Assembly: GCA_013032095.1 (NCBI GenBank)
Contig: WQBJ01000028.1
Location: forward strand, 1-46,185
Reading direction: 5' to 3'
DNA length: 46,185 nucleotides
Source: Ruegeria atlantica
GTDB lineage: Bacteria > Pseudomonadota > Alphaproteobacteria > Rhodobacterales > Rhodobacteraceae
A program made the position numbers and the translations under genes. Of this stretch, positions 33,060 to 41,096 are shown in pieces. Under the pieces are notes generated by a model that was not told the origin of the DNA, ran no database searches, and worked only from the letters and a program-made list of their open reading frames with translations. The first letter of the stretch is position 1. Each line of letters starts with the position of its first letter.

Positions 33060-33080
33060 GGAAGGGCACAGAACCCTTCC
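33060..33080 (+). terminator. intercistronic stem-loop upstream of nuoA
   Basis: GGAAGGG (33060-33066) and CCCTTCC (33074-33080) form a perfect seven-pair stem on a CACAGAA loop, in the 190-base gap between the orphan gene and nuoA. CGGGGG rather than a T-run follows. A role in mRNA processing or in separating the two halves of the operon is more likely than full termination. I see no convincing promoter in the gap. Confidence 0.5.
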
Positions 33081-33155
33081 GGGGGCACAAATGCCCGCGT
33101 ATGCCGGGGCAGGTATCGCCCACGCAAGATCCGTCGAGCAATGGGATTTTGCGGT

Positions 33156-33521
33156 ATGACCGGACTTGAATTTCTGCCTGTTCTCATCATGGTTGCCGGG
33201 GTTGTCCTTGTGGTGACAGCGACACTTTTTGTCTCGTCACTGCTGCGCCCATCCAACCCGTACCCGGCCAAGAACATGCCCTATGAGTGCGGCATGGACC
33301 CTGCGGGTGAGGCCGCGGCGGGTCAGTTCAAGGCGCAGTTCTTCCTGATCGCAATCCTGTTCGTCGTTTTTGACGTTGAGGCGATGTTTCTCTTCCCTTG
33401 GGCCGTCGTGCTGAAAGAGATCGGCATCGTCGGCTATATCGAGATGTTCGTTTTCATTGTCCTGCTGTTGGTAGGGTTTGCTTACGCCTGGTTGAAAGGA
33501 GCGTTGGAATGGGAAACGTGA
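33156..33521 (+). CDS. nuoA: NADH:quinone oxidoreductase subunit A
   Basis: 121-residue, three-helix subunit at the junction of the membrane and peripheral arms. The conserved loop [19 protein letters not shown], with the Cys whose exposure marks the active/deactive state in other species, and the acidic [16 protein letters not shown] are clear. ATG 33156 gives a start just before the first helix; an in-frame ATG at 33141 is possible. The stop is overlapped by nuoB. Confidence 0.92.
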   Translation: MTGLEFLPVLIMVAGVVLVVTATLFVSSLLRPSNPYPAKNMPYECGMDPAGEAAAGQFKAQFFLIAILFVVFDVEAMFLFPWAVVLKEIGIVGYIEMFVFIVLLLVGFAYAWLKGALEWET

Positions 33522-34003
33522 TCCGCGACAGCGTGCTGTTCACCACAACCGACCAAATCGTCCGTTGGAGCCGAAAATCGGCACTCTGGCCCGAGACCTT
33601 CGGTATCGCCTGTTGTGCGATCGAGATGATCTCGGCCGGATGCGCGCGCTATGATTTGGACCGGTTCGGAGTTGTTTTCCGGCCATCACCGCGCCAATCC
33701 GACGTGATGATCATCGCCGGAACGGTGACACGTAAATTCGCCCCGGTGATACGCCGCCTCTACGACCAGATGCCCGAGCCGCGCTGGGTTATTGCCATGG
33801 GTACCTGCGCGATTTCCGGTGGCGTCTATAACACTTATGCGGTCGTACAAGGGTCCGAGACCTTTGTGCCGGTGGACGTGCATGTACCCGGTTGCCCGCC
33901 GCGCCCCGAGGCGCTGATGCATGGATTTCTTCTGTTGCAGGAGAAAATCAAGAAATCCGAGGCGCTTGCAGATACGCCGCTTGGCCGGGCTGCGGGTCCA
34001 TGA
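33509..34003 (+). CDS. nuoB: NADH:quinone oxidoreductase subunit B
   Basis: 164-residue peripheral-arm subunit carrying cluster N2, the final electron donor to quinone. The four ligands are visible: the tandem Cys35-Cys36 (GIACCAIEM), Cys100 (GTCAISGG) and Cys129 ([10 protein letters not shown]). The start overlaps nuoA by 13 bases and the stop overlaps nuoC (ATGA). It is shorter than mitochondrial-type alphaproteobacterial NuoB and nearer to bacterial stand-alone forms. Confidence 0.93.
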   Translation: MGNVIRDSVLFTTTDQIVRWSRKSALWPETFGIACCAIEMISAGCARYDLDRFGVVFRPSPRQSDVMIIAGTVTRKFAPVIRRLYDQMPEPRWVIAMGTCAISGGVYNTYAVVQGSETFVPVDVHVPGCPPRPEALMHGFLLLQEKIKKSEALADTPLGRAAGP

Positions 34004-34551
34004 CCGGTGCTGCGGTCCCCTTCATTGCCCGGCTCGAAAAGAGGTTCGGCGATACGGTTTCCTACACCGGTGTGTCACATGGCATCCACATTTTCACCGC
34101 TTCACCCGAAATCATCGTCGATCTCTGCCGGTTTCTGAAAGAGGAATTGGGCTTCAATTTTCTCTCCGACATATGCGGCGTCGACTACCTGCCGGACACT
34201 CCCAGATTCGAGGTTGTCTACCATTTGTATTCGCTGTCCGACAAATGGCGCATACGTTTGAAATGCCGGTTAGAGGACCCGCCGCATATCGCCAGTGTCG
34301 CAGGGGTCTGGCGAACCGCCAACTGGCACGAGCGCGAAGCGTGGGACATGTATGGCATTACCTTCGACGGCCACCCGGATTTGCGCCGTATCTATATGTG
34401 GGAGGGGTTCGAAGGTTTCCCGCAGCGCAAGGACTTTCCTCTAAGGGGCTACCGGGACGAGTTGAATCCCTTTGGCGCCGAGGGGGTGCCGCCAACGCGG
34501 CCGGACCTTGAGACCAAGAACATCCCGGGTGGTACCGGAGGAAAATCATGA
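34000..34551 (+). CDS. nuoC: NADH:quinone oxidoreductase subunit C
   Basis: 183-residue peripheral subunit (30 kDa type) that packs against NuoD. The family block [22 protein letters not shown] and the following [17 protein letters not shown] are diagnostic. NuoC is separate from NuoD here, unlike the fused NuoCD of enterobacteria. Start and stop both overlap neighbours by four bases (ATGA), so nuoB, C and D are tightly coupled. Confidence 0.93.
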   Translation: MTGAAVPFIARLEKRFGDTVSYTGVSHGIHIFTASPEIIVDLCRFLKEELGFNFLSDICGVDYLPDTPRFEVVYHLYSLSDKWRIRLKCRLEDPPHIASVAGVWRTANWHEREAWDMYGITFDGHPDLRRIYMWEGFEGFPQRKDFPLRGYRDELNPFGAEGVPPTRPDLETKNIPGGTGGKS

Positions 34552-35762
34552 CCGAAGCTACGGAACTCAGGCCGCCTGCGGGCGGGTCGCCGGATACCAA
34601 GGAGGTGCTGCTGAATCTCGGGCCGCAGCATCCCAGTACGCACGGGGTTCTGCGGCTGGTGCTGGAAATGGATGGTGAATATGTCGAGCGGGTCGATCCG
34701 CATATCGGCTATCTGCATCGCGGGACGGAAAAGCTGTCCGAGAATTTCACCTACACTCAGATTTTTCCGCTGACGGACCGGCTGGATTATGTATGCCCGC
34801 CGTCCAACAATCTGGCTTTTGCGCTGGCGGTGGAAAAGCTTCTGGAAATTGAGGCACCTGTTCGCGCGCAATATATCCGGGTCATCATGGCCGAGCTTGC
34901 GCGGTTGTCAGGGCATCTGCTGATCACCGGCGCGTTACCGATGGATTTGGGCGCGATGACTGCGTTGCTTTATGCGATGCGCGAACGGGAAATGATCATG
35001 GATCTCATGGAGATGGTCACGGGCGCGCGGATGCATACTTCTTATTGTCGGGTGGGCGGCGTGCGCGAGGACCTGCCGGAGGAATTCGCGGGCAAGATCA
35101 GAGAGTTCTGCGATATCTTCCCCAATCGAATCCGCGATTACGAACGTCTGGTCGAAAAGAACCGGATGTTCATCAAGCGCACCAGGGGCATCGGCGTGAT
35201 TGAGCCCGAGGATGCGATCGACCTTGGGCTCAGCGGTCCAAATCTAAGGGCTTCGGGGGTGGATTGGGACATTCGCCGGGATGAACCCTATGAGATTTAC
35301 GATCAGGTCGAATTTGATGTGATTACCCGTAACGAGGGCGATTGCTACGCCCGTTGGCGCTGCCGGGTGGAAGAGATGCGCGAAAGCGTCAGGATCATTG
35401 AACAATGCCTCAAGCAGATGCCCGAAGGCCGTTTTCTGGCGGATATTCCCACCGTAGCCTTCCCGGTCGACAAGGACCGTGTGCACAGCTCGATGGAGGC
35501 GCTGATCCAGCATTTCGACCTTTCGGCCTATGGTTTCAAAGTTCCAGCGGGCGAGGTCTATTCCGCCATCGAGGCCCCGAAGGGGGAACTTGGGTTCTAT
35601 ATCGTCAGCGATGGCAGCCCGAAGCCGTTCCGGATGAAGGTTCGGGCACCATCCTTTGTCAATCTCCAGGCGCTCTATGGCACGAAAAACGCCCGCTACC
35701 TTGCCGACATGATCGCGGTGCTGGGCAGTCTGGACCCGGTGATGGCGGAGGTGGACAAGTGA
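34548..35762 (+). CDS. nuoD: NADH:quinone oxidoreductase subunit D
   Basis: 404-residue 49-kDa-type subunit that forms the quinone pocket with NuoB. GPQHPSTHGVLRL keeps the His that pairs with the quinone head group. The second quinone ligand, a Tyr in the LAYALAVEKLL-type segment of T. thermophilus Nqo4, is Phe91 here (NNLAFALAVEKLL; codon TTT at 34818-34820). MDLGAMTALLYAMRERE and the C-terminal GELGFYIVSDG and RAPSFVNLQ are standard. The stop overlaps nuoE (GTGA). The change suggests altered quinone handling, though Phe may be usual in this clade. Confidence 0.92.
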   Translation: MTEATELRPPAGGSPDTKEVLLNLGPQHPSTHGVLRLVLEMDGEYVERVDPHIGYLHRGTEKLSENFTYTQIFPLTDRLDYVCPPSNNLAFALAVEKLLEIEAPVRAQYIRVIMAELARLSGHLLITGALPMDLGAMTALLYAMREREMIMDLMEMVTGARMHTSYCRVGGVREDLPEEFAGKIREFCDIFPNRIRDYERLVEKNRMFIKRTRGIGVIEPEDAIDLGLSGPNLRASGVDWDIRRDEPYEIYDQVEFDVITRNEGDCYARWRCRVEEMRESVRIIEQCLKQMPEGRFLADIPTVAFPVDKDRVHSSMEALIQHFDLSAYGFKVPAGEVYSAIEAPKGELGFYIVSDGSPKPFRMKVRAPSFVNLQALYGTKNARYLADMIAVLGSLDPVMAEVDK

Positions 35763-36250
35763 ACGCGCCAATGGACATGCGTATGCGGATCGAGGCGGTG
35801 GCGGCGCGGTATCCCGACCAGCGTTCGGCCATCATGCCGGCGCTTTACATCGCGCAGAAAGAGCGCGGTGTGTTGACTGGTGAGGTGCTGGAAGAGGTGT
35901 CCGAAATCCTTGGCGTTGAACGGATTTGGGTCTATGAGTTGGCCTCTTTCTACACACTCTATCACACCGAACCGGTGGGTCGGTTCCACCTGCAGCTTTG
36001 CAACAACCTGTCCTGCATGCTGTGTGGCGCAGAGGCGTTGCAGGCGCACATGGAACAGGTTCTGGGCATCGCAAAAGGCGACACCACTAAAGACGGTTTG
36101 TTCACGCTGTCTACAGTGGAGTGCCTGGGTGCCTGCGAAATGGCACCCGTGATGCAGGTTGGTGACGACTACCACGGTAATCTGGATACAGCTCGGATTG
36201 ACGACTTGCTGGCAGCCTTGCGAAACGCAGAGAGGGCGGATGATGACTGA
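35759..36250 (+). CDS. nuoE: NADH:quinone oxidoreductase subunit E
   Basis: 163-residue peripheral subunit with the [2Fe-2S] cluster N1a in a thioredoxin-like fold. Ligands are Cys81 and Cys86 (CNNLSC) and Cys122 and Cys126 (ECLGAC). VYELASFYTLYH is typical of the N-terminal helical part. The GTG at 35759 has GGAGG seven bases upstream and overlaps the nuoD stop; an in-frame ATG at 35771 is the alternative. The stop is overlapped by the nuoF start. Confidence 0.92.
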   Translation: MNAPMDMRMRIEAVAARYPDQRSAIMPALYIAQKERGVLTGEVLEEVSEILGVERIWVYELASFYTLYHTEPVGRFHLQLCNNLSCMLCGAEALQAHMEQVLGIAKGDTTKDGLFTLSTVECLGACEMAPVMQVGDDYHGNLDTARIDDLLAALRNAERADDD

Positions 36251-37508
36251 GGCTGTCCTTCTCAGGAATGTCGGTATCCCCGACAGCCAACGGTTGAGCG
36301 TCTACGAAACAACTGGTGGATATCGCGCGCTGGCCAAGGTGTTGAAGGAATACACCCCCGAAGAGCTTATCGAAACGGTCAAGGACTCGGGCCTGCGCGG
36401 GCGCGGCGGGGCGGGGTTTCCAACCGGGGTCAAGTGGAGCTTTGTTCCAAAAGATGTGAAGACGCCGAAGTACCTCTGCTGCAATGCGGATGAGGGTGAG
36501 CCGGGCACCTTCAAGGACCGGATCATCATGGAGGAAGATCCGCATCTGCTGATTGAGGGGATGGCCATCTGCGCCTACGCGATTGGGGCCAAGACGGCCT
36601 ATGTCTACGTTCGCGGTGAATATGTGAAGGCGATCCGAACTTTGCAGGCGGCGATCTCAGAGGCGCAGGAACAGGGGCATCTCGGGCACCGCATAATGGG
36701 GTCGGAATTCAGTTTTGACGTCCATATTCATGAGGGCGCAGGCGCCTATATCTGCGGCGAAGAAACTGCGATGCTGGAGTCGCTGCAAGGCCGGCGCGCG
36801 CAACCGAAACTGAAGCCACCTTTCCCGGCTGTGGCCGGGCTTTATGACAGTCCAACGGTCATCAACAATGTCGAGACGCTGGCTTGCCTGCCTGCCATTG
36901 TCGAACGCGGCGCACATTGGTTTCACGGTATCGGGCCGGAAAAAAGCCCGGGACCCAAGCTCTATTGTCTGTCCGGACATTTGCGAAAGCCCGGCCTATA
37001 CGAACTGCCGATGGGTATCCCACTGCGTGAATTGATCGAAGAATATGGGGGCGGCCCGCCGGAAGGCCGCCGGATCAAGGCGGTTATCCCCGGAGGTGTA
37101 TCGGCACCGCTGATACCTGAGAGCGGGCTGGATGTGGGTATGGACTTTGATTCACTGGCCGCCGCCGGTTCCATGCTGGGTTCGGCGGGGGTTATCGCGA
37201 TTGATGACAGCACCTGCATTGTCAAGGTTGCGACCCGTATCATCGAGTTTTTTCACCACGAAAGCTGCGGGAAATGTACGCCCTGTCGCGAAGGGTTGGA
37301 CTGGGTGGTTAAGATTTTGCGCCGGATCGAAGCGGGTGAGGGCGCACCCAGTGACCTCGATCAGCTCGAGGGGCTGTGCAACGGCATTTTCGGCAATACA
37401 TTCTGCGCTTTGGGTGATGGTGCGGCGATGGGACTGCGTGCGTCGCTGAAACATTTCCGGAACGAATTTACGAGCCATATCGATGAAGGGAGGTGCCCGT
37501 TTCATTGA
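36243..37508 (+). CDS. nuoF: NADH:quinone oxidoreductase subunit F
   Basis: 421-residue NADH-oxidising subunit. The NADH/FMN site shows GLRGRGGAGFPTGVKW (about 50-65), CNADEGEPGTFKDR and the GAGAYICGEETAMLESLQG loop. Cluster N3 is ligated by SCGKCTPCREG (about 341-349) and a distal Cys in GNTFCALGDGAA. The ATG at 36243 has GAGGG six bases upstream; the ATG three bases earlier is also possible. With NuoE and NuoG it forms the dehydrogenase module, so this complex should use NADH rather than ferredoxin or F420H2. Confidence 0.93.
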   Translation: MTEAVLLRNVGIPDSQRLSVYETTGGYRALAKVLKEYTPEELIETVKDSGLRGRGGAGFPTGVKWSFVPKDVKTPKYLCCNADEGEPGTFKDRIIMEEDPHLLIEGMAICAYAIGAKTAYVYVRGEYVKAIRTLQAAISEAQEQGHLGHRIMGSEFSFDVHIHEGAGAYICGEETAMLESLQGRRAQPKLKPPFPAVAGLYDSPTVINNVETLACLPAIVERGAHWFHGIGPEKSPGPKLYCLSGHLRKPGLYELPMGIPLRELIEEYGGGPPEGRRIKAVIPGGVSAPLIPESGLDVGMDFDSLAAAGSMLGSAGVIAIDDSTCIVKVATRIIEFFHHESCGKCTPCREGLDWVVKILRRIEAGEGAPSDLDQLEGLCNGIFGNTFCALGDGAAMGLRASLKHFRNEFTSHIDEGRCPFH

Positions 37509-39982
37509 GTGATACCAGCGACATTTCCGCCTTAACCATCACCATTGATGACCATGAAGTGCGGGTACAGCCGGGAACCACCATCCTGAGCGCTGCGGAA
37601 GGATTGGGCATCGATGTTCCCACCTTCTGCTTCCAGAAGCGACTGCCGGTGCTGGCTTCGTGTCGAATGTGCCTTGTTGAGATTGAAGGCCAGGGCAAGC
37701 TGCAGCCCGCCTGCGCTACGGCGGTCATGGATGGAATGGTGGTGCGGACGACGACCAAGCAGGTCGCTGAAACCCGCTCGGTCATGCTCGACATGCTGCT
37801 GGCCAATCACCCGCTCGACTGCCCGATCTGCGACAAGGGTGGGGAATGCGAATTGCAGGATATGGTGATGGAATACGGCCCTCGGGAAAGCATGTTCCGT
37901 GATCCCAAGCGGGTGTTTCATTCCAGGGACATCCAACTTAGCCCGGTTGTCATCATGAACGTCAACCGCTGCATCCAATGCCAACGATGCGTGCGCATGT
38001 GCGAAGAGGTGGTCGGCGCGGTGGCTTTGGGGACTGTCGAAAAAGGTATGGACACCGCAGTGACCGGGTTCGAAGGCAGCCTTACCAGTTGCGATCAATG
38101 TGGCAACTGCATCGAGGTCTGCCCAGTTGGGGCACTGATGAGCTTTCCTTACCGCTACAAATCGCGACCCTGGGACTTGGTTGAGACCGATACGATCTGT
38201 GCCCATTGCGGTACCGGTTGCCATTTGACGGTGGGTACGCGGGACGGTGAATTCATGCGGGTGCGATCGCAATGGGACAAGGGGCTGAACCTGGAAACCC
38301 TGTGCGTGCGTGGACGGTTCGGAATGGATGTCTTTGCCAGCCCAGACCGGATCAAGCGCCCGATGATCCGGCAGGGCGACGCCTTGACGCCGATATCCTG
38401 GGAAGACGCTGGCACCTATCTGTGTGCGCAGTTGTCCCGGACCAGCGGCCGGGCGGCCGGAATAGCCTCCCCTCGGCTAACAAATGAGGCGCTGTTTCAG
38501 TTCAGGAAGCTGATGCAGGGAGCTTTTGATAGTGATCTTGTCGCAATATCCTCGCGTTTCGATTTCCCGGATGTGCTTGGGCCGCTGCTGCGCGATTTCT
38601 ATGCGCGCGCACCCCTCGAAGAGGTCATTCGCAGCGATTGTACGCTGGTCATAGGCAGCAATGTGACCGAGGAAAACCCGGTGAGCGAGTACCTTCTGCG
38701 CAGCGCGGTTCGAAACGGGCGGATGCAACTGTATCTGCTGTCGGCGCGCCCGTCCCGACTTGATGCAGATGCACGCGTTGCAATGCGGATGCTTCCGGGA
38801 ACCGAGGCCTTCCTTTTGTCGGAGTTGCTCGAAAGTCTGTTCGACCAGCGCGTGCGACTGTTTGAAACGGTGGGTTCCGAGCTTAAAACGGAGTACGCGC
38901 GAGGTCAGGATGAGGATATAAAGGAAGGATTGAACGGTCTGATTGCCGCACTGTCGGCTGCCCCGAGTGTAACGGTTCTGATTGGTATGGACCTGTTCAG
39001 ATCATCGGATGCCGAGGCGGTGCTTTCCCTGCTTCATTGCCTTTTGCATCGCCTGCGAACCCTTGGAAAAAACGTTGCGCTGCAGGGGCTTTTTGATCGT
39101 CCTAACCAGATGGGCGCGCTGGACATAACACTAGGCATGGAAGGGAAGCCGGTTGTAACGGTCAGTGAGGTGCTCGATTTGTGCGCCAAGGGAGAGATCG
39201 GAACGCTTTATGTTGCGGGTGCCGATCCCATCAGTTCCTACCCGGATCGTGCTCGTGTTGTTGAAGCGTTGAAGAAAGTGGACCTTCTGATCGTTCAGGA
39301 TTGGGTGCAGACCGACATTACTGAACTGGCTGACGTGGTGTTGCCTTCGGCAGCACATGGCGAAGAATCCGGAACTTTCACCAATAACGAAGGTCGGGTT
39401 CAGATGGTCCGAAAGTTCCGTACTCCGGTATTCGCAGCGCGAAGCAACATCGAGATATTCGAGTGGTTTGCGGCACTAGGGGATGCTGTTCTGAAACATT
39501 CAGATCAAGTGGAGATTTTTGGCGAAATTGCAGCGGTATACTGCGCTTATTCCGGCCTTTCGATTGATCAGATTGGGCCTGATGGAGCGTTTACGTCTGT
39601 CCCGAAACGGCCCTTGGACGAGTCGTTCAAGGCGTCAGAACCGGCCAAACAGACGATCAGGGATGGGCTGGTGCTGATTACGGGCAACGGGCTGTTTTAT
39701 GGAGGGAAATTCTCAGAACATTCGGCCACGCTCGCTACCGTGGCGGAAGAGCCTTACGTGGAGATGAATGCTACGGATGCCAAAGAACGGGGGCTCGCAG
39801 CCAATCAAATGGTGGTTGTGACTTCAACCTCTGGGCACCTGACGGCCCGTCTTAAGATTAACCCGAAGTTTCCCGAAAGGCTGGTGTTTGTTCCGGAAAG
39901 TTATCGGAACTTGCGGTTCAACAGCCTGGTGAAGAAAGGTGAATATCCATGTCGCGTCGAGGTCCGCAAAGCTGACAGCTAA
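37505..39982 (+). CDS. nuoG: NADH:quinone oxidoreductase subunit G
   Basis: 825-residue iron-sulfur subunit. N1b uses Cys42, 53, 56 and 70; N5 uses His102 with Cys106, 109 and 115; N4-type ferredoxin motifs lie at Cys156-166 and 196-206. A fourth motif, CAHCGTGC plus a Cys in LETLCVRG (232-239 and 267), is the extra cluster N7 kept in E. coli and Thermus but lost in mitochondrial-type enzymes. The rest resembles the molybdopterin oxidoreductase fold without evident cofactor function (for example PSAAHGEESGTFTNNEGRVQ). The TTG start overlaps the nuoF stop and follows GGGAGGTG by about ten bases. Confidence 0.92.
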   Translation: MSDTSDISALTITIDDHEVRVQPGTTILSAAEGLGIDVPTFCFQKRLPVLASCRMCLVEIEGQGKLQPACATAVMDGMVVRTTTKQVAETRSVMLDMLLANHPLDCPICDKGGECELQDMVMEYGPRESMFRDPKRVFHSRDIQLSPVVIMNVNRCIQCQRCVRMCEEVVGAVALGTVEKGMDTAVTGFEGSLTSCDQCGNCIEVCPVGALMSFPYRYKSRPWDLVETDTICAHCGTGCHLTVGTRDGEFMRVRSQWDKGLNLETLCVRGRFGMDVFASPDRIKRPMIRQGDALTPISWEDAGTYLCAQLSRTSGRAAGIASPRLTNEALFQFRKLMQGAFDSDLVAISSRFDFPDVLGPLLRDFYARAPLEEVIRSDCTLVIGSNVTEENPVSEYLLRSAVRNGRMQLYLLSARPSRLDADARVAMRMLPGTEAFLLSELLESLFDQRVRLFETVGSELKTEYARGQDEDIKEGLNGLIAALSAAPSVTVLIGMDLFRSSDAEAVLSLLHCLLHRLRTLGKNVALQGLFDRPNQMGALDITLGMEGKPVVTVSEVLDLCAKGEIGTLYVAGADPISSYPDRARVVEALKKVDLLIVQDWVQTDITELADVVLPSAAHGEESGTFTNNEGRVQMVRKFRTPVFAARSNIEIFEWFAALGDAVLKHSDQVEIFGEIAAVYCAYSGLSIDQIGPDGAFTSVPKRPLDESFKASEPAKQTIRDGLVLITGNGLFYGGKFSEHSATLATVAEEPYVEMNATDAKERGLAANQMVVVTSTSGHLTARLKINPKFPERLVFVPESYRNLRFNSLVKKGEYPCRVEVRKADS

Positions 39983-40004
39983 ATCTCGTGCGACTTGATA
40001 TGGT

Positions 40005-40445
40005 TCAGTGATATCCGGTTCCTGCAATATACTCATGCAGTTCTTTTTGTGTCCTCAATGCTTCGTCCAACCGCGCCTTGACCACGTCGCCGATGCTGAC
40101 CACCCCGACAAGAATTTCACCGTCCATCACCAGAACGTGTCGCGTCCGCTCTTTGGTCATTGTCGCCGAAACCCTTGGCAGCAGGTCATCTTTCGAACAG
40201 GTGGAGATGTCGCTGAGCATGATATCCGAAACCGGCAAATTGGCGACCATGGCACCGCGTTGCGCCACTGCATTGCAAAAATCACGCTCCGACACCGTGC
40301 CTAGAACATGTGTCGGTTCAGTACTTACGATGGCCAGGCCGATCTGTTTTTCATGGAAGAGCTTAAGGACCTCGACCATCGTCGTTTCGGGGCGCACCGA
40401 AATCACTGCCGAGCCTTTCGAGTTCAATATGTCAGAAACGAACAT
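40005..40445 (-). CDS. CBS-domain pair protein
   Basis: 146 residues forming one Bateman module of two CBS domains (about 8-62 and 75-130). Repeating features are AVISVRPETTMVEVLKLF with LGTVSERDFCNAV and then STCSKDDLLPRVSATM with VGVVSIGDVVKARL. Such modules bind adenine nucleotides and sense energy state. The ATG at 40445 follows GGAGGTG. It lies downstream of nuoH and nuoI on the same strand, with a hairpin just before its ribosome site, and converges with nuoG over 22 bases. A link to NADH or energy status control of complex I is inferred from position. Confidence 0.85.
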   Translation of the reverse strand: MFVSDILNSKGSAVISVRPETTMVEVLKLFHEKQIGLAIVSTEPTHVLGTVSERDFCNAVAQRGAMVANLPVSDIMLSDISTCSKDDLLPRVSATMTKERTRHVLVMDGEILVGVVSIGDVVKARLDEALRTQKELHEYIAGTGYH

Positions 40446-40456
40446 CCACACCTCCT

Positions 40457-40473
40457 TGGCGGGGTTCCCGCCA
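40457..40473 (-). terminator. stem-loop between nuoI and the CBS-protein gene
   Basis: TGGCGGG and CCCGCCA form a perfect seven-pair stem on a three-base loop, ending just before the ribosome site of the CBS gene. It could lower translation of that gene relative to nuoI or mark an mRNA end. No T-run follows. Confidence 0.5.
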
Positions 40474-40521
40474 GTTGCCAAATGCGCATTTCCTTTTTCC
40501 TGTAACCGGTACTGCGGGATT

Positions 40522-41088
40522 TTACTTGCGCCGAATGTTCCGCCACCAATTGTATCCTGCATCCTGCGCGGTCTCCACGCGTACTCCATCTACGGTTTCC
40601 AGACGTGCGTTGACCACACCGCCACCAGTTTCAGCCTTGCCAGGCATTGTCAGGAGCGTGTCCCGATCCACCACCAGATTGGCTGAGTTGTAGCTGGAGA
40701 ATTCATACTGTTGTCCCAACGCTATGGCGTCTGCCGGGCACGCGTCCTCGCAAAGCCCGCAAAACAGGCATCTCGCAGTATCGATGTCGAAGACTTTGGG
40801 GTGGCGCGCCCCGTTTTCATCCTCGTAAGGAACCACGGTGATGCAGTCGCAGGGGCAGATCTTGGCGCAAAGCTCACAGGCGACGCAGTTTATCTCACCT
40901 TCTTCGTTACGCTTGAGGAAATGGTGGCCGCGATAACGCGAATAGGGCAGCCATTTCTCTTTGTCGGGATATTGCTCGGTCACCGGACGCGACAGCATAT
41001 AGCTGAACGTCAACACCAGCGCGTCGCCAAGGTCGGAGAAGAACGCCCACCCGATCCAGCCTTGTCGTTTGTTCGCAACGTCTGTCAT
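40522..41088 (-). CDS. nuoI: NADH:quinone oxidoreductase subunit I
   Basis: 188-residue peripheral subunit with two [4Fe-4S] clusters, N6a and N6b, that wire electrons to N2. Ligands are Cys68, 71, 74 and 78 (CVACELCAKICP) and Cys107, 110, 113 and 117 (CLFCGLCEDACP). The N-terminal helix lies along the membrane. I start at ATG 41088; an in-frame start 72 bases upstream lies inside nuoH. It is eight bases after nuoH, on the strand opposite to the other nuo genes. Confidence 0.92.
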   Translation of the reverse strand: MTDVANKRQGWIGWAFFSDLGDALVLTFSYMLSRPVTEQYPDKEKWLPYSRYRGHHFLKRNEEGEINCVACELCAKICPCDCITVVPYEDENGARHPKVFDIDTARCLFCGLCEDACPADAIALGQQYEFSSYNSANLVVDRDTLLTMPGKAETGGGVVNARLETVDGVRVETAQDAGYNWWRNIRRK

Positions 41089-41096
41089 GGTTGCCC

